DNA of 64,000 nucleotides from Pelobates cultripes (Eukaryota > Chordata > Amphibia > Anura > Pelobatidae). The DNA lies in NCBI GenBank assembly GCA_933207985.1, contig OW240917.1, positions 119,344,378 to 119,408,377 of the forward strand. Reading direction: 5' to 3'. Under the pieces are notes generated by a model that saw only the letters and a list, made by a program, of their open reading frames with translations, was not told where the DNA came from and ran no database searches. This document shows positions 1-9,678 of the stretch, in pieces; position 1 is the first letter of the stretch, and every line of letters begins with the position of its first letter. The position numbers were made by a program, and so were the translations under genes.

Positions 1-1420
1 GCTCAGAAGTGAGATCATTTAAAAGCTTCTAGTTGGAAGTAAATGCCCTCCTCTGGGCTCCTCTTAGGTCCGCTTAGCATTTGTATCCACTACGCCGTAT
101 TGCAGTGATTATGGATGGTGCAAGGCATCCTTGGGTTTCATCCATTAATTTTCTGTCAAAAATATCGGAGCACTTTTACAGCAAATTGGAGCTCACGAAA
201 AGCCAATATATCGTAGATTATTGTGTACAGATTTACAGGAATATAGCATAATACTCTTGGGATGTCGTCTCTAAGAGTGGCCACAAACTATACAGTATTT
301 ATAGCAAGTACACTAAAATCTCACTATTCTATTGGAAAGGAATGGACATATTCACAAAGCTGCCCAGTTAGTCCACAAGTAGAACATGTGAATTTTGATC
401 ACAAGAACCTATCGTTTTGCATATTTAGAAAAATGCCCTTGAAAACACGCATTCTTTTACATGCTAATTTAAGCCATTCATTTGCAATTTTTCTAAATAT
501 TTGTTTTGTACAGTCACCATAAACATCTATAGTTGCTCAGCTATATCTTAGTTATGTATTGCTCTAAGCTCAGAAAGGGACAGAAGATCAGATTGCACTG
601 TTTTATTAAATAGTACATTATGATATTTATAATAAGATAATAAAATTCTGAAGCATATAATCCATACCTGCATATTTTTATTTCTGACTTGGAAAAGTGA
701 CAGAGCGCTTACAATGTCTTCAGTGTATCAGGATCAATACCACATGTATAACGTGATACATAAACTTTTCTTTTCCGTAGACATCTACAGTCCTTAAATC
801 TGCAGAATAAAAATGATGATGATGATGACAATTTTAATGCTCACTCGTGTTTTTTTTTTTCTTAGACGTGCATTAAAGGTGGAAAACATAGAGGGAGTCA
901 GTAATTCTTTTTCTGTGGTCTATGTTAAGCTCAGCAATAAAAAGTAATGTGTGATTTTACTGACCAACTGGCACGTGATGGCTGCTGTTAGCCTGGCTGC
1001 CAATCCTAGGATGGAAGCTTCTCTATGTATAGAAAGGGAGTCATGCAAAAGGAGATTTAGAAAGAACCAATACACTGTGTCTGTCCTCAATGGACACGAT
1101 TGTGTTTGTTTGCAGCATGTATTAGAAAATTATTATTTCTTATGAACTGTTAACAATACGATTTTCTGTCCATTGTTTATTTTTACACATTTTATGTTTC
1201 AGATTGTCTAATTTAATTCCAAGAATGAACTTGTTATGTAACACCACTCTTTGCCTCATTTGTGTTTTTGTAGACACTGTTTTACTTGGACTCCAAAGAA
1301 GCAGGTAAAGAAAGCATTGCCAGTCGGTACAAGGGAAGAGGGCACAATGAGTAAATTAGGTATTTTAAGGCTTGAAATGAGATATGTCTTGTGTATATAT
1401 TCCAAGTATCGCATAGTTTA
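1..1420. other. AT-rich sequence with no recognised feature
   Basis: I see no gene, repeat family or terminal repeats here. Short open frames at 262-522 and 951-1145 have no recognisable domain and no splice or promoter context. There is a T-run at about 850-860 and a short GAT run near 813-827. It may be old, decayed repeat or unique intergenic sequence. Confidence 0.4.
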
Positions 1421-1716
1421 TTAAAGGGTTACTCCAACCACCATGACCTCTTCTGCTTTTAGAAGTGGTTATGGTGGCAGGAGTCTGTATGTGCAACATT
1501 GCAGAGATATTTTCTATTTGCACCTCTGGCAAACGTGAGTTAGGAAGCCCACAACTCTGTTCCCAGTTGCACTGTCTGTCATCAGCATGATGGCTGTTTT
1601 TATGTTTTTGTTTTTTAAATCCCCTCTCTTGTTCAACCCTACTCCCTCCCCTTACCAGCTCAGAGTGTGTGCCCACGCTCTGAGTAGGTTGAATGATCCA
1701 ATCAAATGCTTCTCCA
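1421..1716. mobile_element. T2-type TTAA MITE, left end and interior only
   Basis: The segment opens with TTAAAGGGTT, which fits the TTAAAGGRR terminus of T2/Kolobok-type MITEs. It continues into a hairpin (CCACCATGACCTCTTCT against AGAAGTGGTTATGGTGG). A second palindrome lies at about 1659-1684 (CTCAGAGTG...CGCTCTGAG). The expected right terminus (CCCTTTAA) is absent. The sequence instead runs into the retrozyme-like fragment that follows. The family name is inferred from termini and the TTAA target only. Confidence 0.55.
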
Positions 1717-1828
1717 TTTAGATAAGCTAAAACTAGCTTGAGAACCCATTGAAGGGCAAACTATTCGTGCAGTTGTTAATTTTCAGTATTCTCTTGCACC
1801 CTGTTGTTTTGGGTTTTTTTTTTTGCTC
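1717..1828 (+). mobile_element. Truncated relative of the 9-kb hammerhead array unit (3' part only)
   Basis: This stretch aligns by eye with the 3' third of the tandem unit at 8,976-9,880. Shared blocks in the same order are GCTAAAAC.AGCTTGAGA, CCCA..GAAGGGCA..CTATT, TCAGTATTCTCTTGC.CCCTG and a T-run followed by TTTTGCTC. It lacks the hammerhead half. Its homology stops at GCTC, the same point where the third unit of the 9-kb array stops. That suggests a family with a fixed 3' terminus and 5' truncation. Confidence 0.55.
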
Positions 1829-1940
1829 CCCCTAAGAAATGATGACATTGGATATTAGAAAATTGAAAAGCCAATGACAGTTCTGATAAGAACAGGTTAT
1901 ACTGTGTTTTTTTTTTCTTTTTCTAATGGATAGACTAGAG

Positions 1941-2139
1941 CAGGGCTGTCCAACCTGCAGCCCCCCAGATGTTGCTGAACTACAACTCCCATGATTCCCT
2001 GGCAGGGCTGTCCAACCTGTGGCCCCCCAGATGTTGCTGAACTACAACTCCCATGATTCCCTGGCTTTATGTTTCATTGAACGAATCATGGGAGTTGTAG
2101 TTCAGCAACATCTGGGGGGCTGCAGGTTGGACAGCCCTG
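1941..2139. mobile_element. Foldback hAT MITE with duplicated left arm, 8-bp TSD GACTAGAG
   Basis: The element begins CAGGGCTGTCCAACCTG and ends with the reverse complement of the same sequence. It is flanked by the 8-bp direct repeat GACTAGAG (1933-1940 and 2140-2147), as expected of hAT transposition. The left arm is present twice in direct tandem (1941-2002 and 2003-2064, period 62). It is followed by a 19-bp loop and one inverted arm (2084-2139). It has no coding capacity. This repeat is recognisable by its 'AACTACAACTCCCATGATTC' core. Confidence 0.85.
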
Positions 2140-2149
2140 GACTAGAGGA

Positions 2150-2735
2150 TTAAGTTACCTGAGTGTGTACATGTTATAATTTTGTTAACATATGGATGTT
2201 CAGGGTGGTTTTACTTGGTAAACACTGGGCATCTTAATGTCATTTTAGTAAAGATTAAATTCACAGAATACACATTACTGACAAATGTATACATTAATTT
2301 GTGGTCACTTGGTATCCATCTGCTAATGAGTGTTTTGTGTAGGATAATGCCTTAAGGACTTGATTAGATTGAAATATGGATTTTAAGGATGACCTCAATG
2401 CAACAAGACAGTATATATGATAGCATTTATATTTTGAGGAATCTTTATAATCACTGATTTATACAATGTTCTATAAACATGAAAGGTAGTCATCAAGTAT
2501 ATACATGTAATACAGGGATTAAAATGTCCACTCACCGCTGGCCATTGGCAATTGAAGATTCCAACCTTGGCTAGCACTGTAGGGCTTGAAATTGTATAAA
2601 ATTTCAAATAACTCAAGAACTAGCAATAGCAATTTATGTTTTATGCTCAAATTAGCAGTTAAATGGCACAACCCCCCAAAAATGCTAGCTCTCCAAGGTC
2701 TATGTAGAAAAAGAAAACTTAACTCGTATTATATT
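2150..2735. other. No recognised feature
   Basis: AT-rich DNA without terminal repeats, coding signature or tandem structure that I can identify. Overlapping short open frames on both strands are unsupported. Confidence 0.35.
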
Positions 2736-2825
2736 ATTCTGATGAACGTTTATATGGTAAAACTGAAACGTTGATACAATAAAAGTTATTTTACTTTTCT
2801 ACAAAGGCCTTGGAGTGCTTGTATG
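2736..2825 (+). repeat. GAAACGTTG-type repeat fragment
   Basis: CTGATGA (2739-2745) is followed 18 bases later by GAAACGTTG (2764 on), then CAATAAAAGTTATTTTAC and CTTGGAGTGCTTG. The order GAAACGTTG ... TTTAC ... CTTG.AGTGC.TG also occurs on the minus strand of the insertion at 8,330-8,523, so the two are probably relatives. CTGATGA ... GAAA matches hammerhead core spacing, but helix II pairs only with bulges, so a ribozyme is not claimed. Confidence 0.4.
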
Positions 2826-4625
2826 TGTGTCTCTAAAAAACCCTGGGAAAAGTTTAATTTGAGTGGTATAACGATGAAACATCATCTGTATCTTTGTTCC
2901 TGTAATATCAATATCTTCAGTGAAACTTCCAAAATTATTTTTGAGATGGCTTACAAAAGAATGCACCTGAAGTATTGCTTTTTATTACATCTATGTTACC
3001 TATGCACAACTACATCTGATGTTACACCCAGGAATGTATGCACCATTTTAACATTAAAATAATCAAAGGAGACTCAACAAATCTCATCAAAATTAATCAG
3101 TGAGAATTCAAAAGATAGATTAAACCTTCTTAATTCACAGTGTTAAAATAAATGTAATTTAATTTTGATTCGGTCAAAGAAATCGCAGAGTCAAATATTT
3201 TATCACACAGAACGGACATCTTTTGTAACCAGTAAAATCTGTAAATACTTTTAGCTTTAACAAGTAATAAAATCTTCTTTGAATTCAACAACGGAACCTG
3301 TGTGATGCTTGGATTGTATAATCCTTTAATACAGGTGCTATGTGTACCATGACTGCAAGGAATATTAATGGGATAGATCTTAGAGATTTATAGAAAAGCA
3401 GAAAATTGGCTTCAAAATCAAGCCAATTACAACTGCAAAAAAGGTCATGTCAAGCAAATGTGAAAGAGCCTAACAAATAATACCAAAAAGATGACAGCTT
3501 TACGGTATATAAATTACAAGGTTTACAAAATACAGAGAATTTGTGCTAACTAAGGTTGCTTTGTCAAACACTTTAATGCAAGAGAACCCCTTAAAACTTT
3601 TAGCAATATCATGAATGACTCTCATTTGTGACAATATATAAGATATATGAAGCATGACTTCCATTACCCAAAAGGAAAAGTTCCATTTGAAAATATGTGT
3701 TTGTCTAGTCCAGAGAGGATGAAATGCGTAGACGTGGGCTTTTTTCATATGCTGTGGATTCTCTACTTAACTTCATTTAGGAGTGTTACTTTTGTCTAGC
3801 TAGGCTATGAATATTTATCCTTTAAGCCTCCTTTTACATTTCACAAGAAGGAGCTTGCCTGCTGTGATTCCATCTGCACCTCTTCTGCTCCTGGGACCTA
3901 TATTGCAATAGAGTGAGCACCCAGAAATTCGGGGACAGGATATTCAGACAAGTATGCTCAAAGTCACTCGAACACTTCCTACATGTTGCCAACTCTATAC
4001 TTACATCCCCTCCCTACTTATAGACCTCCAGTGTGTTAATTCTTTCCCATTATATTATAACCTCCCTCCGAGGAGAGAGGACCCCACACATCAGGAACTT
4101 AGGTCTTATTGTAGACCCTGCATTTATTGTAAACTGGATCAACAGAGTTACAATATGTGTTATATGCAGCCAATTCAGTCATGTTATATTTGTATTCCAT
4201 ATTACCGTTTAGCTAGCTCACTTGGTAACTGCTGGCTAAAGGGATATACTACAATTTTTATGCTAATGCCTTTTTGGTATAGATGATCATTAAGTTATAT
4301 ATTTTATGTTTTAATAAGTTTAATACTTACAATTTATATTAGCAAGACTACTCAATTTTCACCCTTTTTACCCACCCAACTTAATTTCAGACAAGTTCAC
4401 TAATGAAAGAAACAGGGCATCATTGTGCAACAGCAGGAGAGAGAAACCCGGCACCGGAGCCTGGTCTGCATGAATCACACTGATCCCTGTCAGGATGATG
4501 CAAGGTGAATAAATCTTCTAACTGCACATGTGTTAATCTGTCAGTCATGCCAAATGCACTGTTTTCAGCATCCCTAGGGATAGGACACTGATTGGTAAAA
4601 TCAATATCCCCCCTATGAGTATGCA
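2826..4625. other. No recognised feature
   Basis: About 1.8 kb of AT-rich sequence. Open frames at 3500-3748 (minus) and 3954-4286 (plus) have no domain I recognise and no supporting context. Nothing repeats here at a scale that can be seen by eye. Confidence 0.35.
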
Positions 4626-5399
4626 CAGGGGAGGGCTGGCAGCCTTAGGCCTGGGGGGCAAAACCAGTCAAGTGGCCCATTGCACCACCAAATCAGTTCA
4701 CCATCCATGCCCACCTTTTCCTGGTTTTATAACGGATATTGATGTTATGCTAATCAGTAGCTCTTTGCCATACCCGCTCCTTCACGGCTCCAGGCACTGC
4801 TTGTTGTGAGTGTGAGCCACTGTAAATTAGGGGCAGAGGGCACTTGCACTGCGGTAAAGATGGGGCTGGACAGTAGACTGGTGCACCTGCCCAGGATCAG
4901 TGCCGGTGCAAGGATATTTGCAGCCCTAGACAAAATAAAAATTTGCTGCCCCCCATGTGACATCACAATGCCCCACCCATATGAACTAACGCCAGTGCTG
5001 CACACAGTGTGTGTTTACATTAAAAAGCCTGCAGGGACCAGCTATAGACACCAGAACCACTTCATTAAGCTATAGTGTCCCTTTAATGTGAGGTACATTA
5101 TAGATTAGTGTCACTAATAATATACTAGATTGCCTACTTACAAGCAGATGAGGATGATGATGGGCTGCAGTTTGGCTCCACTGGTCTGGTGTAGAACAGG
5201 ATCTCTGGAGGCTGTTTGCAACTGTGGTCACAAAATTCAATGTTCTGGGAGAATTGGAAGCAGCTCCATTTTTTGGGGCCCCTTACACAGCTCAAGGTCT
5301 GGGCCCCAGGGCCTGACGGTGAGTATGCCCATAAGGCCCACTCATAAGTTCCACCCACCCATGAGTTCGCTCACAGGGAGTGGAGTGTGTAGGGGATGT

Positions 5400-5880
5400 G
5401 TTATGTGTTATTGTAGAGGATCTAATATGTGTGCTTATGGTATGTAGTGTATAGGGTTACCAGTTTGTGCAGGTGATGTTGTGTGTTTGTGTGTAGTGGA
5501 AGCAGTGTGTATTTGTGTATAAGGGATGTATTATGTGTTTCTGGTTGTGTGTAAGGGATGCATTGTGTGAATCTGTGTTTGTATGCATAAGGGATGCAAG
5601 GTGTGTGTCTGTATGTGTGTGCATTGAGTGTAAGAGATGCATTGTGTTTCTGTGTGTATGTAAGAAAAGAAGTGTGTGTGTTTGCATATGTGTGTACGGG
5701 TTTGCATTGTCTGTTTCTGTGTATGTGTGCAAAGGATGCATTGTCTTTGTGTGTAAGGGTTGCATTGTGTGTGTGTGTGTAATGGATGCATTGTGTGTTT
5801 CTCTGTTGTCTCATGTAAGGGAAGCATGTTGTGTTTCTGTGTATGTATAGGGATGCATTGTGTGTGTGTGCGCGCGCGTA
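5400..5880. repeat. GT-rich degenerate minisatellite inside hAT A
   Basis: Loose repetition of a unit near GTGTGTAAGGGATGCATTGT, about 28-40 bases with many indels. Both strands give long open frames with no stop-codon pressure, which are translation artefacts. The block ends in a short CG-alternating run (GTGCGCGCGCG). Confidence 0.8.
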
Positions 5881-5959
5881 GTGTGAAAGAGCTCCCTGTC
5901 TTGGCCCCTGTCCTATAGAGCTGCCCCTTCTGTCCCGTAGAGCTCTCCCCTGCACCTTA

Positions 5960-6745
5960 GTGGTCTCTCCTCTCCCCCACCCTCCCCTAGCGGTCTCTTC
6001 TCACACTCACCTCACCCTCCCTGTGTTCATCTTACCCCCCTCCTCCCTGTGTTCTTCATACTTCCCCCCTTGGTCGTCTTACTCCCCCACCTGTTCTTCT
6101 TAAGCCCCCTTCTTCTTATTGCTCCCCCTTCTTCTTCTTATTCTTCTTCCTCTTCCTCCCCCTTCTTCTTCTTACTCCCCCCATTTCTTCATACTCACCC
6201 TTCTTCTTACCCCCTCTTCTTCTTCTTACTCCCCACTCTTCTTCTTCTTACTCCCCACTCTTTTTCTTACTCACCCCTTCTTCTTCTTCTTACCCCCCTC
6301 TTTTTCTTATCTCCCCTCCTTCTTACTCCGCCCTCCCCCTTTTCTTATTCCCCCTCTCCCTCTTACTCCGCCCTCCCCCTTTTCTTATTCCCCCTCTCCC
6401 TCTTCTTACTCCCCCCTCTTTTTCTTACTCCCTCCTCTTCTTCTTCTTACTCTCCCATCTTTTTCTCTCACCCCCCTCTTTTTCTTATCTCCCCTCCTTC
6501 TCTCCCCCTCCCTCTTCCTTGCTCCCCTCCTCCTTTCTTGTTACCTCCCCTCTTCTTATTCCCTCCCTCTTCTTATTCCCCCTTGCACATCCCCCCTCCC
6601 CTCTTCCCATTCCCCCCCTCCTCTTCTTATTCCCTCTCCTCTTTATCCCCCCCTCCCTCTTCTTATCCCCTCTTCTTATTCCCCCACTCTTCTTATTCCC
6701 CCCCCTCTTCTTACCTCCTCCCTCTCTTCTTACCCCCTCCCCTGT
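5960..6745 (+). repeat. Polypyrimidine tract, CTTCTTATTCCCCC-type repeat
   Basis: Nearly 0.8 kb in which the plus strand is almost only C and T, built from variants of TTCTTCTTA(C/T)TCCCCCC. It forms the core of hAT A. Such mirror-like homopyrimidine DNA can in principle adopt triplex (H-DNA) structure. The apparent 232- and 283-residue open frames (Leu/Pro/Ser/Phe only) are not genes. Confidence 0.85.
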
Positions 6746-7100
6746 AGCGTGGCCGAGCTGCACTCCGGTCCGCGGTGGCCGGCCGGAGTGATAGGAAGGT
6801 GCACACTCAGTGTGCACTTCCTGTCAGTCCGGCCGGTTACAGGAAACAGAAACTCAGCGCGGAACAGGAGTTTCTGTTTCCTTAGCCGACGGCTGAGGAA
6901 GTGCACACTTCGTGTGCACCCTCACTCGGCCGGCTGGCAACCCCGGACAGTGCAGCTTCGGCGCTACTGAAACTGCAGCCGCCTGGGGCTCTTAACAGGA
7001 AGCTCAGGCTGCAGTATTAAAGACGACCGGCGGCCTTACAGGAATTTAGGGCGGCCTGGGGGGCAATTGCCTCCCTGCCCCCCGGCCCAGCCCGCCCCTG

Positions 7101-7231
7101 AGTATGCGTGGAAAGCTTAACAAAGAAGAAAAATGTAAATATGAAAATATAGACAGTTCTCTTTAGAGCACCATGACCACTTCAGTGATTTGAAGTGGTC
7201 ATGGTCATGTGACCTAATCACAGCTAAATCC
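7101..7231. repeat. T2-like hairpin fragment
   Basis: Contains CACCATGACCACTTCA and its near inverse TGAAGTGGTCATGGT, the subterminal hairpin seen in other T2-type copies here. Neither TTAA terminus is present. Confidence 0.4.
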
Positions 7232-8770
7232 AAAGGCCATTACTCCATACTAATTCTTCTTGACCTCTCTTCTTGTCCTTCCTCTCCAAACTCTTCAATC
7301 CCTCGGTCTCTGTGACACTGTCCTCTCATGGTTCTCCTATCTCTCTCAATGTTTGTTCAGTGTCTCCTTTTCTAATGACATCTCCTCCTCCCACCCTGTC
7401 TCGGTTGGAGTCCCCCAAGGATCTGCTCTTGGTCCCCTTCTGTTCTCTCTTTATACTGCCTCTCTTGGCAAGCTCATGAACTCCTTTGGATTCCGTTACC
7501 ATCTGTATGCCGACAACACCCAGATATATCTCTCCTCCCCTGATCTCTCTCCCACAGTCTTAAAGGTGTCACTGCTCGCCTTTCTTCAATCTCTGATTGG
7601 ATGTCCTCCCACTTTCTGAAACTCACTCTCTCAAAAACTGAGCTTCTTATTTTCCCCCCGCATAATGCTGATCCTCCTTCTTCGCTTTCCCTGCAAATTG
7701 ATGGTACTTGCATCAGTTTATCCTTGCAAGCTCATTGTCTTGGTGTTATCTTTGATCCTGACCTCACCTTTGCGCCTCATATCCAGAATGTTGCTAAAAC
7801 CTGTCGATTCCACCTTAAAAACATCACCTGCTTCCGCCCTTTTCTCACGCAAGATGCTACCAAGCAGTTTGTTCATGCTCTGGTAATCTCTTGCATGGAT
7901 GTAATTCATGTTGGTCTCCCCAGAATCCAAACTGCCTTGCTACAATTGGTAATGATGGCTGCCACCAGGCTGATCTTTCTCATCCGTTGCTCCTCCCATA
8001 CCTCACCCCTATACCGATCCTTACACTGGCTTAGTGTATCCTATAGGTGTCAATTCAAAATACTGACTCTTACCTATAAAGCTCTAACCAACTCTAGCCC
8101 CTCTTACATTTCTTCCCTGATTCATAGATATGCCCCTTCTAGGTCTCTCCACTCTGCCAGAGCCTTTCTCCTGTCTGCTGCTCGCACCCTTGCTGCTAAC
8201 TCGCGCTTGCAGGACTTCTCATGGGCAGCTCCCTTCTTTTGGAAGAGCCTGCCTACCCCATCAGACTCTCTCCTAGTCTTCAATTGTCTAAGAAGTCCCT
8301 CACAACACATCTGTCTAGAAATGCTTATGCAAAAATGGTTATAAGAACCGCACTCAATCCCAGCAGCCACCGGTGCTCTGGAGCAGGACCAGCAATCCCA
8401 ACACGTAAAGTCAAGAAAAGAGATATCCAGGCACTCAAGTGTTAAAGCCGCAGGTAAATTTTAATTAAACAAAAGGAGCAGCAACGTTTCGACCTTCACA
8501 AAGGTCTTTTCTAAGCATTTTCAAGAAATGCTTATGGACTCCCAGAGTAACTTATCCATATCTGTCTCTTGCTCTCCTAAAGAGCCATACTAAACTCTCA
8601 CCTCCAGTTATGCTACTTTTCCACCTTGTTTGGTGGCTGTCACCCTTGCTGCCCTGTTGTGTATTTGTACCCCACCTCCTCTAGACTGTAAGCTCGTTTG
8701 TGTCACTGTGTAATTGTAATTGTAATTCTCATTTATTGTAAATTTCCCACCCTTTCATAATATTGTAAAA
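7232..8770 (+). pseudogene. L2-like LINE relic: reverse transcriptase C-terminal half and 3' tail
   Basis: Translations across frames match an L2-clade non-LTR retrotransposon. The order is [16 protein letters not shown], a YADD-box variant, then the thumb/C-terminal stretch (LGVIFDPDLTFAPHI, SLHWLSVSYRCQFKILTLTYKAL, RYAPSRSLHSA). The catalytic box reads YADN: the second Asp is an Asn codon at 7515-7517, so the enzyme would be dead even without the frameshifts near 7300 and 7600. The copy is 5'-truncated and split by a 194-bp insertion at 8330. The 3' tail resumes at 8537 with AGACTGTAAGCTCGTTTG. Function of the parent: target-primed reverse transcription. Confidence 0.85.
8330..8523 (-). mobile_element. 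194-bp retro-insertion in the L2 relic, 13-bp TSD
   Basis: AGAAATGCTTATG occurs at 8317-8329 and again at 8524-8536, exactly flanking a 194-bp segment that interrupts the L2 3' region. A target duplication of that length points to a LINE-type or similar retro-insertion. On the minus strand the insert carries a perfect 6-bp hairpin (complement of 8491-8506) directly followed by GAAACGTTGC, then a T/A-rich part and CTTGAGTGCCTGG. It has no coding capacity. It resembles the repeat at 2,736. Confidence 0.8.
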
Positions 8771-8821
8771 CACAAACCATAGTAAAATGGTTTTCTCCAT
8801 TACGAGGGAAAAGCACTATGG

Positions 8822-8886
8822 TTCTCCTAGCATCATAACCACTACATCAGCCTGTAATGGTTATGATGGTTGGAGTATGCCTTTAA
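8822..8886. mobile_element. T2-type MITE, right-end fragment
   Basis: Hairpin CATAACCACTACA / TGTAATGGTTATGATGG, then GGAGTATGCCTTTAA ending in TTAA at 8883-8886. The left end is not recognisable. Confidence 0.5.
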
Positions 8887-8964
8887 GTATCATCATACTT
8901 ATAGAGCTGGATTCATAAGACTGCAGTGTCACTATAGTAAAATGTATCTAGATGTGAATTATTA

Positions 8965-8975
8965 TTATTATAGCA
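8965..8975. repeat. Left copy of 11-bp target duplication TTATTATAGCA
   Basis: Matches 9881-9891 exactly. Together they bracket the hammerhead array, consistent with a target-site duplication made when the array inserted. Confidence 0.75.
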
Positions 8976-9046
8976 GAGATATCAGCTATGCCTCACTGAT
9001 GATGCCTAACAAGGCTGAAACGATCGTCTGGGGTTGCTGTATCTCT
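8976..9046 (+). ncRNA. Type I hammerhead ribozyme, copy 1 (intact core)
   Basis: The conserved core CTGATGA is at 8996-9002 and GAA at 9017-9019. Stem III is ACG/CGT (9020-9022 with 9025-9027, 2-nt loop), followed by the cleavage-site C at 9028. Stem II is GCC/GGC (9004-9006 with 9013-9015) around a 6-nt loop; the pair next to the core is a T-T mismatch where G-C is usual. Stem I is CCTCA with TGGGG (8991-8995/9029-9033, one wobble), then an internal loop, CAGC/GCTG, a bulged T, and GAGATA/TATCTC (8976-8981/9040-9045). Cleavage would fall between 9028 and 9029. Confidence 0.75.
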
Positions 9047-9302
9047 CGTGCAGAGAGAACTTGCTGGCATTTCGGATCTGGACTGCCCGTATGGGTGGGA
9101 TCAGTCTGATATGCTTCCGAGAGGTTTTCTCTGTAAAGGCACAAGATGAACTAAAACCAGTTTGAAATCTGAGCGGGGACCCACCGAAGGGCAGGCTATT
9201 TCATCTGCTGCCCGTTCTCAGTATTCTCTTGCGCCCTGTTTTTTGCTCTCCACAAGTGTGAAGGGTAATCCAGACGTGGACCCCTTGCTCACGGTGCCTA
9301 GA

Positions 9303-9373
9303 GAGATATCAGCTATGCCACATTGATGATGCCTAACAAGGCTGAAACAATCGTCTGGGGTTGCTGTATCTCT
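9303..9373 (+). ncRNA. Hammerhead copy 2 (core C3 changed to U)
   Basis: Same fold as copy 1 but the core reads TTGATGA (9323-9329), stem III has an A-C mismatch (ACA/CGT) and stem I near the core reads CCACA. The cleavage-site C is at 9355. The C3 change normally impairs or abolishes hammerhead activity, so this copy is predicted inactive or slow. Confidence 0.65.
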
Positions 9374-9607
9374 AGTGCAGAGAGAACTTGCTGGCATTTC
9401 GGATCTGGACCGCCCGTAAGGGTGGGATCAGTCTGATATGCTTCAGAGAGGTTTTCTCTGTAAAGGCACAAGATGAGCTAAAACCAGTTTGAAGGGCAGG
9501 CTATTTCATCTGCTGCCCGTTCTCAGTATTCTCTTGCGCCCTGTTTTTTGCTCTCCACAAGTGTGAAGGGTAATCCAGACGTGGACCCCTTGCTCACGGT
9601 GCCTAGA

Positions 9608-9678
9608 GAGATATCAGCTATGCCACATTGATGATGCCTAACAAGGCTGAAACGATCGTCTGGGGTTGCTGTATCTCT
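9608..9678 (+). ncRNA. Hammerhead copy 3 (core C3 changed to U)
   Basis: Core TTGATGA at 9628-9634, stem III ACG/CGT intact, cleavage-site C at 9660, outer stem I GAGATA/TATCTC intact. It shares the C3-to-U change with copy 2, so copies 2 and 3 are closer to one another than to copy 1. Confidence 0.65.

Larger units (their letters stand above)
4626..7100. mobile_element. hAT-type element A with internal satellite and pyrimidine tract, TSD AGTATGC(A/G)
   Basis: The left end reads CAGGGGAGGGCTGG and the right end is the complement of CAGGGGCGGGCTGG. The flanks are AGTATGCA (4618-4625) and AGTATGCG (7101-7108), a 7/8 target duplication. At 2,475 bp it has no transposase, so it is non-autonomous. 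It contains a T2 MITE right-end fragment (5030-5086, ending TTAA) and the left end of another hAT family (from 4898, CAGTGCCGGTGCAAGG). It also holds a GT-rich minisatellite, a long C/T tract and a GC-rich palindromic block (6746-7000). Long open frames inside it are translations of low-complexity DNA. Confidence 0.85.

Noticed and set aside
5422..6970. Long open frames (up to 283 codons) in both directions
   Set aside because: They translate GT-rich and C/T-rich arrays into Cys/Val or Pro/Leu/Ser/Phe strings and lie inside a hAT element.
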